From: Semisulcospira habei
Lineage: Eukaryota > Mollusca > Gastropoda > Semisulcospiridae
Direction of reading: 5' to 3'
Assembly (NCBI GenBank): GCA_036245525.1
Contig: BTPG01000002.1
Coordinates: 120,681,582-120,745,581, forward strand
Length of the DNA: 64,000 nt
A program made the position numbers and the translations under genes. Below are positions 52,814 through 61,782 of the stretch, one piece after another. Each line of letters begins with the position of its first letter. Position 1 is the stretch's first letter. The notes under the pieces are model-generated. The model was not told where the DNA came from. It saw only the letters and a program-made list of their open reading frames with translations, and searched no databases.

Positions 52814-54055
52814 ATGGCTGCGGGAGGATTTAATCATGAAGATTTTGAAATGGATGACACGTATGATTTTGGTAATACAACAGATATGACAGATATGGCA
52901 GATATGACTGGTACAAGAAATATTTACAGTTTACGTCACAAACTTTTAGAAACCAAAGTGAACTCGTTTTATGATCATGTTGGTGGCCGCCCAGACAATG
53001 TAGACCCTAACCAGTTTGAACTTGATGGCAAGGGTCATTTATATTTAAATACTGTTGACAAAGGAAAAGTACTATTGACAAACAAAAAAGACCCTAGTAG
53101 GTTTAGGGCTTTAAGTACAATAAAAAATGAAGGTGGTGTTGGTGCCTTGCGTCAACTTGGAATTGGAGGGTCTCCTGTCACGCCAAGACTGGCTAGTGTT
53201 CTTCATGACACGCAAACAAAGTTGCCAACAGGGCAAGAGATTGAAATGGCACCAGTAACAAGCCTACCAGAAATAGCAAACACAGTGATACAAGAAACTT
53301 CATTTACTGAAGGTCAATTAAATGATGCTATGAAAACAATAGATGATCCACCTTTGTCAATGAGGGAGATTATGGGATTGGATAAATCACTGCATACTAT
53401 AAGAGGTGAGATGGTTAATAATCTTGCCAAACTGGGAGAGCTTGATAAACACATAGAACGTGAAAAAGAGAAACTGGCTACAGCAGACAATGGGAATCTT
53501 GACACAGAAATGAAAGAAAGAATACAACACAGATTAAATGATTTGCAGATAGAAAGATCAGGTCGGTTAGAAACAATTAGTATTGGAAGACAAAAACTGA
53601 AATCACAGGTCAACAGAATTAGAGAAACTATTAAGAAAATACTTCACGAAGACACTACTCTGGCTGAGAGACTTAAAACACTTTTCAGAGAACAGGGTAT
53701 TACAATTGCTAGTTTAATTACAGCTCTTGGGTTTATTATCAGCACTGTAGTGCTGGCTGTCTCCGGTGCTGGGGTTAGTGGGGGTGCACCACCAACCCCG
53801 GGCCCACCGGCTCCCACAGATCCAAAAGATTTACAGTCGTGGGTAAAGAAACAGTTGTCTCACATATCAGACTTGCTTAAGAAATTGGCTCTGAAAGCAG
53901 TAGACGCGTTGCCTGACATTTTAGGCTCTGTTGTCAGCTGGTTGATTAGTACAGCGGCAAAGGTAGTTGGGTTTATGGCAGAACATGTGTGGGTATTTTT
54001 GGTGACAGTAGGAGGGTTAATGGTGGGTTATTTAATAAAACAGGTAAAGAAGTAA
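52814..54055 (+). CDS. Polinton conserved virion-type protein with C-terminal helices
   Basis: 413 residues from ATG at 52814 (MAAGGFNHEDFEMDDTYDFG). After an acidic Met/Asp repeat comes a long helical, probably coiled-coil region (about residues 180-290: LAKLGELDKHIEREKEKLAT, KERIQHRLNDLQIERSGRLE). Then come FREQGITIASLITALGFIIS, a Pro-rich spacer, a DLQSWVKKQLSHISDLLKKL amphipathic region and a final membrane helix (VWVFLVTVGGLMVGYLI). REQGITIASxxTALG and the closing helix are familiar from Polinton proteins. Function unproven; probably virion associated. It overlaps the converging 54032 gene by 24 nt. Confidence 0.75.
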   Translation: MAAGGFNHEDFEMDDTYDFGNTTDMTDMADMTGTRNIYSLRHKLLETKVNSFYDHVGGRPDNVDPNQFELDGKGHLYLNTVDKGKVLLTNKKDPSRFRALSTIKNEGGVGALRQLGIGGSPVTPRLASVLHDTQTKLPTGQEIEMAPVTSLPEIANTVIQETSFTEGQLNDAMKTIDDPPLSMREIMGLDKSLHTIRGEMVNNLAKLGELDKHIEREKEKLATADNGNLDTEMKERIQHRLNDLQIERSGRLETISIGRQKLKSQVNRIRETIKKILHEDTTLAERLKTLFREQGITIASLITALGFIISTVVLAVSGAGVSGGAPPTPGPPAPTDPKDLQSWVKKQLSHISDLLKKLALKAVDALPDILGSVVSWLISTAAKVVGFMAEHVWVFLVTVGGLMVGYLIKQVKK

Positions 54056-55261
54056 TACTCCTAGTCCTGTTAATCCAATTACTAATGCAGTTCGTTCTGA
54101 CTCATGTGTGTCAGGGGTTGTTACTGACTGTATAAGTGCCAGTGGTGGGGCAGGGGAAGTAATCACCTGTAAGGGTTTTTGCAACAGTACAGGCACAGTG
54201 GTTCCTCCTAAGTTTACAGATTGATTGAGACCTAGTTTTTGACCAACACCTGCAACAATGATTTCATTATTATAATTTGTGATTGTCCCCATTTGGAGTT
54301 GAAGATCAGATGGTAACATGTATAACCCAGTGCCAACTACAAAGTCAACTTTCGATCTGGCATATCTGAGTACGTTTTGGTAGCGCTGTATGCTAGATGG
54401 GAGATCAACTGATGAATTTATTGAATCTTCAAGATTAGCGAGAAACTGTTTTTGAGATTCAAATATTCCACTTCCATTCAAAATATTCGATTTTGTTAGT
54501 GATTGTGCACCTAGTATACACCAGACATATGTTCTGATAGACTCATTTACGCGCTCGACTCCCGCTTGAGTAAACCCGTCAGATTTATCTAAAATAAATG
54601 TGGTCCAGGCGTTTGACTGCTTCTGCTCTATTGATCCTATCCAGACTTGTGATTTTGATGAGAATGAAGTGTAACCAGGGTAATAATCTTGAGGGTATTG
54701 TCTGTGACTCATAGCGTAATAAAGTGTACCCATGCCTTTGTGATCATCAAGTTTTTGTGTGAAGTCATACCTGGGGCTTATGTTAAACTCATTACAGATG
54801 CGTTCAAATGCTTTCATATCCATGGGGTTGTTATACCTGTTGAAACTGGATTCAGTGGGCAGTGGGGTATGAAGTTCTGACAGTATACGTCTAAGCTGGT
54901 AATAAACATGGAAACGATACACAGACCTAATCAGTTTGTTTGAGTGATTCAAATGATCTGTGAATGAAACACCACAGCCTGTAGTTGAACATAGTATGGC
55001 AAAATTGAGTTGGTTTTGAAACATCTGTAGTGGACTTAAAGACCACTTTCTTGCAGTAGAGTCATCTGTTATTGGAGGGTTTAGGTAATGATCAAACGGA
55101 TTTGGTACTTTCACTTGGAATAGGTCTTGTACAGACACAGCTATGTCAAGCTGATTTAGTTGAATTATTTTCTGTTCATAAGTAGGTGCAACATTATATT
55201 TGGCATCCACATTAAATTGAAATGCGTTTGTAGTGGTAATGGTTGGTGATTTAAATTCCAT
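54032..55261 (-). CDS. Polinton conserved protein with C-terminal membrane anchor
   Basis: 409 residues from ATG at 55261 (MEFKSPTITTTNAFQFNVDA). The central block LQMFQNQLNFAILCSTTGCG, VSFTDHL is a recognisable conserved segment of a Polinton late protein, followed by FHVYYQLRRILSELHTPLP. The C-terminus is a single helix (ALVIGLTGLGVLLLYLF). It is flanked by capsid genes, so a structural or assembly role is likely but unproven. The frame is intact. It diverges from the minor capsid gene with only 24 bp between the start codons. Confidence 0.75.
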   Translation of the reverse strand: MEFKSPTITTTNAFQFNVDAKYNVAPTYEQKIIQLNQLDIAVSVQDLFQVKVPNPFDHYLNPPITDDSTARKWSLSPLQMFQNQLNFAILCSTTGCGVSFTDHLNHSNKLIRSVYRFHVYYQLRRILSELHTPLPTESSFNRYNNPMDMKAFERICNEFNISPRYDFTQKLDDHKGMGTLYYAMSHRQYPQDYYPGYTSFSSKSQVWIGSIEQKQSNAWTTFILDKSDGFTQAGVERVNESIRTYVWCILGAQSLTKSNILNGSGIFESQKQFLANLEDSINSSVDLPSSIQRYQNVLRYARSKVDFVVGTGLYMLPSDLQLQMGTITNYNNEIIVAGVGQKLGLNQSVNLGGTTVPVLLQKPLQVITSPAPPLALIQSVTTPDTHESERTALVIGLTGLGVLLLYLFY

Positions 55262-55285
55262 CCTTTTTTATATGAGATAATAAAA
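55262..55285. promoter_or_regulatory. 24-bp divergent spacer between two late genes
   Basis: TCCTTTTTTATATGAGATAA then TAAA separates the ATG of the minus gene from the ATG of the minor capsid gene. It holds TATAAAA on the minus strand and ATAATAAAA on the plus strand. It is too short for separate conventional promoters. Confidence 0.5.
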
Positions 55286-55996
55286 ATGTTTATTACCTTA
55301 ACAAATCTTGACACAAGCAAACCAGTGTGGTTAACTAATGGGATTGATAATCGTGATGGTAGCAAGGCTGCAGCTATCCATGAAATGTTCTATACAGTAA
55401 AATGGTTTAATGTAGAAGATGATATATATAATAAAGTAATTTTTGATGGAAAGACTGAAGCTATACCACCTGGGTATTATGACTTTTGTACTATAGCTGA
55501 ATGGTTTCAAAGTAAATTTAAAATTAAAGCAACTTTAAATCCAGCTAACCTACTTGTTACATTAGAATTTCTGAAACAAGATTGGTTAAAAATTTCAGAT
55601 AGATTTGCATATTTACTTGGATTTTATATTGACGAAGATTGGTATAGATCAGATGATTTAGATGAAGCTATGTCTGGTATTATAACAATGAAGATTAAAA
55701 AACTTAAAATAACTGGAAAACGCCCTGTCAATTTGTCAGTACACACAGTGCTAAATGTTTATTTGAAAGAACTAAACACATCTGAGAATGTACACAATGG
55801 AAAGCCTTCAACTTTGTTGAGATGCTTACCAACTGGAACTGCTCCTTATTGTGAAAGTGTAGTTGTTAGATTTCCTAATTTGCAGTTTAAGAAATTAGGT
55901 TCTAGTTTCTTTGAGTCACTGAGTTTATCTGTAACTAATCAGGATGACAAACCAGTTCTTATGCATGATTTTAGTGTTGTGTTGGAAATTAAATAA
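55286..55996 (+). CDS. Polinton minor capsid (penton-type) protein
   Basis: 236 residues from ATG at 55286 (MFITLTNLDTSKPVWLTNGI). Conserved features of the Polinton minor capsid family are the PPGYYDFCTIAEWF region, FAYLLGFYIDEDWY, KRPVNLSVHTVLNVYLKELN, NVHNGKPSTLLRCLPTGTAP and the ending DFSVVLEIK. The family is predicted to fold as a single jelly roll at capsid vertices. The frame is intact. A decayed partial copy lies at 5487-5957. It is followed after 20 nt by the gene at 56017, preceded by TATAAAA. Confidence 0.9.
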   Translation: MFITLTNLDTSKPVWLTNGIDNRDGSKAAAIHEMFYTVKWFNVEDDIYNKVIFDGKTEAIPPGYYDFCTIAEWFQSKFKIKATLNPANLLVTLEFLKQDWLKISDRFAYLLGFYIDEDWYRSDDLDEAMSGIITMKIKKLKITGKRPVNLSVHTVLNVYLKELNTSENVHNGKPSTLLRCLPTGTAPYCESVVVRFPNLQFKKLGSSFFESLSLSVTNQDDKPVLMHDFSVVLEIK

Positions 55997-56689
55997 TTTT
56001 ATTTTTGTTTATAAAAATGAGTGGTCTTGGTCCAAAGCCTAGAATCATACCAGTTGCATGTCCAGTAACAGAGTTAAAAGATTTGGCAGACGTACAGGAT
56101 TTTGCAGTGATAATTATTACGCAGAAATGTGCGTATCTGACCCTCTAAAGCCACGTCTGACGCACTAGTGTTCCGAGCTCTGCGTCAGACTGACGTAAAA
56201 TATTTTGCTCCGACGCAGTAAGCTTGATCTTTACGCACTGAAAAATTAACCAGTGCGTCATCGTGAACACGTTTCACAGCCGCGCGTGCCGAGCAGAACC
56301 GCCAAAGCTTTTGTGAGAGCGCCGAACGCCTACGCAGCAACAGTACCGCACGCGCAGCAACAGAAATTTAACAGATATAACTCTTCCGCGACGGAGCCGG
56401 TCAAGTGGCTATCGGCACTTCCTGTCGCAAAAGCATGGCCGGACTCGTAAAATTCCAGTTCTCGAGCTCAAAATCAGTCTTCTCCTACACAGTCTGAAGT
56501 TCCTACAAGCAATTCGGATTGTGAAAAAAAGAACACGCATTCTTTCCAGCACGATTGGCTCAGACAATTTAAATGGCTACGCCATTTAGATGGGCAGATG
56601 TTCTACGCTGTGTGCCACCAAGTTGCACAGTCGAAAAACGCTTTCGTAAAGGGATCAATAAATTTTCTGCGCTCAAAGTATGTTGGGCA

Positions 56690-56755
56690 GTCCGTGGCGC
56701 AGCGGTAAAAGCGCCTGCCACCAATGCAAGGTGCAATGCGAGGTTCGATACCCGG
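56690..56755 (+). ncRNA. tRNA-derived SINE head (Pol III promoter)
   Basis: Box A TGGCGCAGCGG at 56695-56705 and box B GGTTCGATACC at 56742-56752, 36 bp apart, are near-consensus for an internal Pol III promoter. Surrounding bases do not fold as a full tRNA to my eye. It is a SINE head, not a tRNA gene. Confidence 0.75.
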
Positions 56756-56855
56756 TTGCGGCGTTGGACTTTTCTCCTCTAGTAAGTGTCACCATTAATT
56801 CGGGCGGACCTTCGGGGGGTTCTTTCTCCGGGTACTCCGGCTCTTTCCTCCTCCA

Positions 56856-57345
56856 CGAATTCGGTATTAATTTCAGTCTACTTAATCAAAGTTCAAAAAT
56901 ATAAAAAAAAACATGATTTAAATTTCCAAAATTTCAGTAGCTCGCTTGGGCTTGCCCTTAGCACCACGTGAATGTTCTGTATTTATGTACAGTGCGTGAG
57001 GGAATGCTCGTGATTCAAGTGAGTGTGCTTGTTGGATTCAGTTCGCGGCATTGTCCTGCGCATTGAGTTATATTATAAATATGAGAAATGCGCCGTATAA
57101 AAACTAAATTCGGTATTAATTTCAGTCCACTTAATCAAATTTCAAAAATATAAAAAAACGCGATTTAAATTTCCAAAACTTCAGTAGCTCGCTTGAGCTT
57201 GTCCTTAGCACCACGTGAATGTTCTGTGTTTATGTACAGTGTGTGAGAGAATGTGTTGTTGGGTTCAGTTCATGGCTATGTCCTGCGCATTGAGTTATAT
57301 TATAAATATGAGAAATGCGCCCATATAAATACTATGTAACAGTAT
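56856..57345 (+). repeat. Tandem duplication of about 240 bp
   Basis: Two units (about 56858-57107 and 57108-57345) share AATTCGGTATTAATTTCAGT, TTAGCACCACGTGAATGTTC and TGCGCATTGAGTTATATTAT. The second lacks a short internal piece. Confidence 0.85.
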
Positions 57346-58307
57346 TATTATTATTATCATCATCTAAGACTTCATCATTTCTGTGACCCCCTGGGAAATC
57401 CTGCTGACCCTCTGGCAACTGTAAACTGAATCTGCCACGCTAGATCTGACCCCCTACATTTAAGAAAAAAATTAACACTGTTTTGAGAAGGAAGGAGAAA
57501 TTGGAGAAATATATGGTTTTGAACTTGATTCAAATGGCATGTACAAGAGGAAAGTAATTGTTGACATGAAAGACGGTGAAAAACAGATTCCTAAACTTGG
57601 TCAGCTACGTGATGTTACTGTACCTACTCCACCTGTAAATAATGTGCCTTACAACTTAATACATGTAGGTAGTAAGTGGGTTGTTTCACCTGTGCCTGTT
57701 CCACCACCCACAATTGACTGGGACATAAAGATTGAATTTATTAGTCCTTATGTATACACTGATGACGAAGGTGCCTTAGTGTTTAGGAAGGTTGTTAACT
57801 CGGGGCCGCTTATTGTAAGTCTTGTTCCAAGCTTTGCTTTAGATGACAATAGCAGAGAAAAACTGAAAGTTGAAAATTATGAGAGACGGAGATATCTTCT
57901 TACGCACAGGAAGGGTAGGTCTGATGCAAAGGTCGTGTTTGCACCAATAAACTTTTCCATCGCAAGAGAAGCGACAATAGTATTTGAAATTATCATGAGA
58001 TCAGTAACTACTGCTAAAGAGGCTCAAATTGCACAGGGAATTAAACTTACATGGGACGAAACAGTAACAGAATCATCAAAGGTCTTTATTGCCATTACAA
58101 AAAAATAATGATGTTATTAATGTTTCGAGCAGTGTTCCAGCTGTCAAGGTGGTGGTTGACAAAACAACTTTTGTTCGTCTAACTTACATAAACCTTGAAC
58201 ACATTGATCTTGTTGCATTTTATTATGCCAGCAAATTGTATACTTTTGAAGAGTTGCAAAATGTAATTGCTGATTAAATAAAAAAAAAATATTTGTGAAT
58301 AAAAAAA

Positions 58308-59003
58308 ATGGTAAACTTCTATCCGCAACTACCAACGCTTGATCCGACTGAAACAAATGTGATGACTAAAACAACACTTGCGCCTGATCCTCAGGTGACA
58401 GCTGTGCCAATTGCTTCAGATAAAACATTACAGGCAGATGCATTCAGATTAAATAATATTACAGAAGCTTTGAAATATTTGGAGAGTGAGGAGGCTAAGT
58501 ACTCACGGTGCAAAAGGAGGTATAAGTCAGTATTTAATTCTGTTCAAAACACTTCTATGGCTATTGGTGCAGTTTCAGCTTCATGTTCTGTAGGGGGTAT
58601 TGTTCTGTTCGCCACAGGAATTGGGAGTTTGGCTGGAATAGCAGTTGAGGCTGTTAGCGTTGCTACATGCCTGTCTTGTTTTGGTTTGGAGGCCTTGAAC
58701 AAGAGGTTTCACACAAAATTACAGAAACATGAAGCATTGAGTACGCTGGCTGGTGCAAAGCTGAGCAGTATGAAACTTATTATCAGTAAGGCATTGAACG
58801 ATAATTTTATTGATGATGATGAATTTACGCGCGTCCAGGATGATTTAAATAATTACAAAAAACAGAAGTCAGAAATGCAAAATAAAATGCGTAGTCAGAC
58901 TCCCGTGAATGTTGAAGAACTAAAGGCTAGTTTTTTAGCAGAGGGAAAAAGGATAGGGGTACAGGAAACCACAGAAAAACTACACAATCTTTTAAACAAA
59001 TAA
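58308..59003 (+). CDS. Polinton conserved protein with a central hydrophobic region
   Basis: 231 residues from ATG at 58308 (MVNFYPQLPTLDPTETNVMT), just after ATAAAAAAA. A Pro/Thr-rich N-terminus is followed by a helical segment, then SVQNTSMAIGAVSASCSVGG, IVLFATGIGSLAGIAVEAVS, a strongly hydrophobic Gly/Ala-rich stretch, and a long charged helical C-terminus (EFTRVQDDLNNYKKQKSEMQ). The pattern suits a membrane-interacting virion protein. Polintons often carry a protein of this shape near one end. Frame intact; function unknown. Confidence 0.7.
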   Translation: MVNFYPQLPTLDPTETNVMTKTTLAPDPQVTAVPIASDKTLQADAFRLNNITEALKYLESEEAKYSRCKRRYKSVFNSVQNTSMAIGAVSASCSVGGIVLFATGIGSLAGIAVEAVSVATCLSCFGLEALNKRFHTKLQKHEALSTLAGAKLSSMKLIISKALNDNFIDDDEFTRVQDDLNNYKKQKSEMQNKMRSQTPVNVEELKASFLAEGKRIGVQETTEKLHNLLNK

Positions 59004-59029
59004 AGATCAGATTTGGTAATCGTTTATTA

Positions 59030-59122
59030 ATGACATACACTACACAGAAAAATGCCATGCCACTTACACCACTTGTACCTGATTATTTAACCCCATCTGC
59101 ACCACCGCCAGAGTATTACTGA
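59030..59122 (+). CDS. Small Polinton ORF ending in a PPxY motif
   Basis: 30 codons from ATG at 59030: MTYTTQKNAMPLTPLVPDYL, then TPSAPPPEYY and stop. It starts 26 nt after the preceding stop. The C-terminus has PPEY, which fits the PPxY late-domain motif that recruits NEDD4-family ubiquitin ligases in enveloped viruses. The ORF is tiny and could be chance; its position in a dense gene block and Pro/Tyr-rich make-up argue for a real gene. Confidence 0.45.
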   Translation: MTYTTQKNAMPLTPLVPDYLTPSAPPPEYY

Positions 59123-59377
59123 GAAAAAAAAGTTTTTTTATTGTCCTTGTATCTTGACAAATCTGACCGAGTAAGTTGTGACTTAAGTCAAGTTGTTGTA
59201 AGAACTTAGGGTAAGTACTTGTAAGAACTTAGGGTAAGTACTTGTAAGAACTTAGGGTAAGTAATTAATAAGTTCTTATGGCAACACACTTAAAGGTTAC
59301 CTCTGCAGGTTCCTAAAAGTTAGTTGCAACTTGTTAATAAGTATTAAGTTTCACTTGGCATCACTTGATCAGGTAAA
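59123..59377. other. Right non-coding end of the Polinton
   Basis: Contains three direct copies of GTAAGAACTTAGGGTAAGTA (about 59198-59262) next to the right TIR. No gene. Confidence 0.7.
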
Positions 59378-59616
59378 TGATTAGGTATTGGCAGAGACAA
59401 TAGTTATAGAGAAAGGAAGTATGAGTCCCGATAGATAATCAGATCAATAAGGCCGCATCAGTCATGCTTGTCAGTTTTTTTAAAATCAAGGGTTGATTCA
59501 GAATTAACGGGGGTAAAATTGGGGTCAAAATTTTGATATTAAAAAATGATGTAAATTAATGACTGATGCGGCTCTATTGAATTCATTGTCTATCGGGACT
59601 CATACTTCCTTTCTCT
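59378..59616 (-). repeat. Right TIR of the Polinton
   Basis: Inverse of 40471-40711. The outer 209 bp (59408-59616) also fold on themselves: AGAGAAAGGAAGTATGAGTC pairs with GACTCATACTTCCTTTCTCT. In the outer 20 bp both arms differ from the left TIR in a matched way. Confidence 0.9.
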
Positions 59617-59660
59617 ACCTTTATCTGATGCATATATGTAAAGTATAGCTTGTTAAAGCC

Positions 59661-60465
59661 ATGGAGAATGAACATTCCTTTCCAAGACATTTGGAAGCCG
59701 TGAATCCTTTGTGTAGACTTTGTGGTAGAAGGTCTAGGCGAGCAGTCAAAGACAAAAACAAATCCGTGTTTTTGTGCACTAAATACACCAGTGATATATT
59801 TTCGTGTTACAACATTGATGTGCTCAACGACCAGGAAGGGAAGCATTCTAAAACAATTTGTTGCTTGTGTCGTGCAAAGCTTGCCATTTCTGTCTGGTCC
59901 TATTACCGCCAACTTAGACCAAACTCTAAACAACAACAAAATTCATGCACAGGCCTACCACGGCAGGGCACTGGTTGGTAACCACTGCAATAAGTATCTT
60001 AAACCACCAGTTTATGAAAACATATGTCAGAGTGTCATAGAAAAAACACAAGAACTGACAGATGACACAAGCCTTCTTGCAAAAGCACGAACAATATGTC
60101 ACAAGTTCGAACAGCTGAACGCACGCTACTCAAAAGTCCATCAGGGCATATCACATCAGCAGCCAATAGATGACGAAAGTATTGCAGGGATACAAGATTC
60201 CATACAGAGATACATGTCATACTTTCGAGGACAATTTCCTGAAATCCGTGTGATCCCCAAACAACATTTGTTAGAGTACCATTGTGTGCCCTTCATCAGG
60301 AGATGGGGTATGGGGCTGGCACTGTTGGGGGAACAGGGGGGTGAGGAAACTCATGCAACCGTGAATATCTTGAAAAGGAAGGCATGGGCACAGAGAGATC
60401 CTCAACAGAAGCTTAGAATCCTTCTGACAGAGCATTTGGCTTTAGTTTCTCCACATTTTCATTAG
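59661..60465 (+). pseudogene. Transposon-type protein fragment, frameshifted
   Basis: ATG at 59661 reads MENEHSFPRHLEAVNPLCRL, a zinc-binding-like region with CRLCGRRSRR and CCLCRAKL. Near 59885 the frame changes, and a second frame continues with LSGPITANLDQTLNNNKIHA, QAYHGRALVGNHCNKYL, HLLEYHCVPFIRRWGMGLAL and LGEQGGEETHATVNILKRKA to 60465. I recall similar proteins as numerous in cnidarian, sponge and molluscan genomes, which suggests a transposase-related family. A link to RAG1-like proteins is possible but unproven. The N- and C-terminal parts are unusually close, so an internal deletion is likely. The Polinton inserted about 40 bp upstream. Confidence 0.5.
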
Positions 60466-61496
60466 GTATTCATAGACTGTCACTCGTCCAAAAAATGAAA
60501 CTGATCGGCCTATCAAGTTTAGACACAGCATCACAGTGACCCTGTAGACACTCATTTTAAGCTATTTTAATGTGACACTAAGCCAAAACTGAATCTCTTA
60601 ATAGCAAACAGTAAACCTCTGCTTTGTGCATTGTGCTAAAATTGTGATATTGTTAAAAACATTGACTGTATCGGTGAAATTCGCATACTTCATGTCGGCG
60701 TGCTCTGAATGGATTACCGTTTTCACTTGGCCCACCAAACCGGCTTTAGCAGGACTCAGGTATGTGGTTCATAAAGATTTTAGCATGGGATATGCCAGTT
60801 AAGACATCTGTTGACAGCACTGACTTTGTCTGAACTTTCCAAAAACTTCCGTTTTTGAACTGTGATGCGATGAAAAGTATGATAAACTAACGGAAGGCTG
60901 CATCTAATCCGTCTCCTAGTGATACTTTAAGCTAGTGCATGACAAACATCCACGCAGATTACCCCAGCATGTTTGGTGTCCAAAGATAGTACAATTTCTC
61001 CTCTACAAGACGATATATGTTCAAATAATCACTCACAACTGCAGGTGAACTAATTCCGGTTTACAGACAACATCTGTAATTTACAGCTTATTCGCCGATG
61101 TATGCAGCAGAGGCTAAGAGCTAATCGGGGTCAAGCACAGTAGTACTGTAAACAAAGACGGCTGCTGCGCTATTCGTATCCCCAGCGGAAGCGAGACCGC
61201 ACAGCTGGTGCCTTATCAGTGATGGTATTTAGCGCGCTGATAGTAAGAGGAAGTAGACTGCCTCGCTATCTCAGTGCTTTCGCGAAGCCGATCTCTTAAG
61301 TGTGCTGGCGCGCGCCGGCGGGCATAGAGCTGAAAACTAAAGAGCATAGGGTAAACTGCCGTGGCCAGGGTGTGGCGCTTGGAGCCAGCACGTGAGAGAT
61401 TAAGGAGATGGATGAGGACCAGTGATGCCCGTCCGTCCTATGTAGGACGCAGCTGCCGAACAGCAAAGGTGCTACCTCTATCCAGAGCCCCCTAGC
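60466..61496. other. Non-coding DNA between transposon genes
   Basis: No gene recognised. GGGTAAACTGCCGTGGCC near 61349 resembles part of the antisense retroelement at 39628-40190, so a fragment of that family may be present. Confidence 0.45.
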
Positions 61497-61676
61497 ATGA
61501 ACAAACAGATGAAACAGCAGCAGATGGATAGCCACGTTCGCTTTTGGACAGATGAAATGGTGACAACTCAGTACTTCACATCTGTGTTTCTTGGACATAC
61601 TTATGCCACCATCCTTTACAAATCCTTGGAACCAATCATCACTGATCTGGGACACTGGCATCTTGGTCAGCCTTGA
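61497..61676 (+). pseudogene. hAT transposase, downstream fragment
   Basis: A 59-codon frame: MNKQMKQQQMDSHVRFWTDE, then VTTQYFTSVFLGHTYATILY and a stop at 61674. The pattern KQxDxHVRFWxDxxVxTxYxxSxFxGHxxA follows the FDES block in hAT transposases of this type. It continues the 38999 fragment after the missing central part. The stop and the following loss of similarity make it non-functional. It is in the orientation expected from the 38633 and 63166 ends. Confidence 0.65.
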
Positions 61677-61782
61677 AGATTTGGACAAAGAAATCTCTGA
61701 AGAAATGGAACGACTCAGAGATTCCCTATAAGTATGAATATTAAACCAACTGAATACTTAATCAGCTTTGGATAGTACTACC

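Larger units (their letters stand above)
56098..57485 (+). mobile_element. 1.4-kb insertion with a tRNA-derived SINE
   Basis: Splits the Polinton gene at 56017. The left 0.55 kb has short inverted motifs (ACGCACT, AGTGCGT). A tRNA-like head is at 56690-56755, followed by two tandem 235-250-bp units and a (TAT)n(CAT)n tail near 57342-57364. Precise borders and a target duplication could not be fixed, so more than one insertion may be involved. Confidence 0.6.
56017..58277 (+). pseudogene. Polinton late gene split by an insertion
   Basis: ATG at 56017 begins MSGLGPKPRIIPVACPVTEL. Coding is lost after about 27 codons at a 1.4-kb insertion and resumes near 57485 with GEIGEIYGFELDSNG, then KQIPKLGQLRDVTVPTPPVN and INFSIAREATIVFEIIMRSV. 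At 58108 the frame stops, but one base less in the A(7) run at 58098-58104 would continue into NNDVINVSSSVPAVKVVVDK and ...YASKLYTFEELQNVIAD, ending at 58277. So there are two lesions. Function unknown; position suggests a late or virion protein. The start is also preserved as a fossil at 5978. Confidence 0.75.

Noticed and set aside
56690..56755. A functional tRNA gene
   Set aside because: A and B boxes are good, but acceptor and anticodon stems do not pair convincingly and SINE sequence continues downstream.
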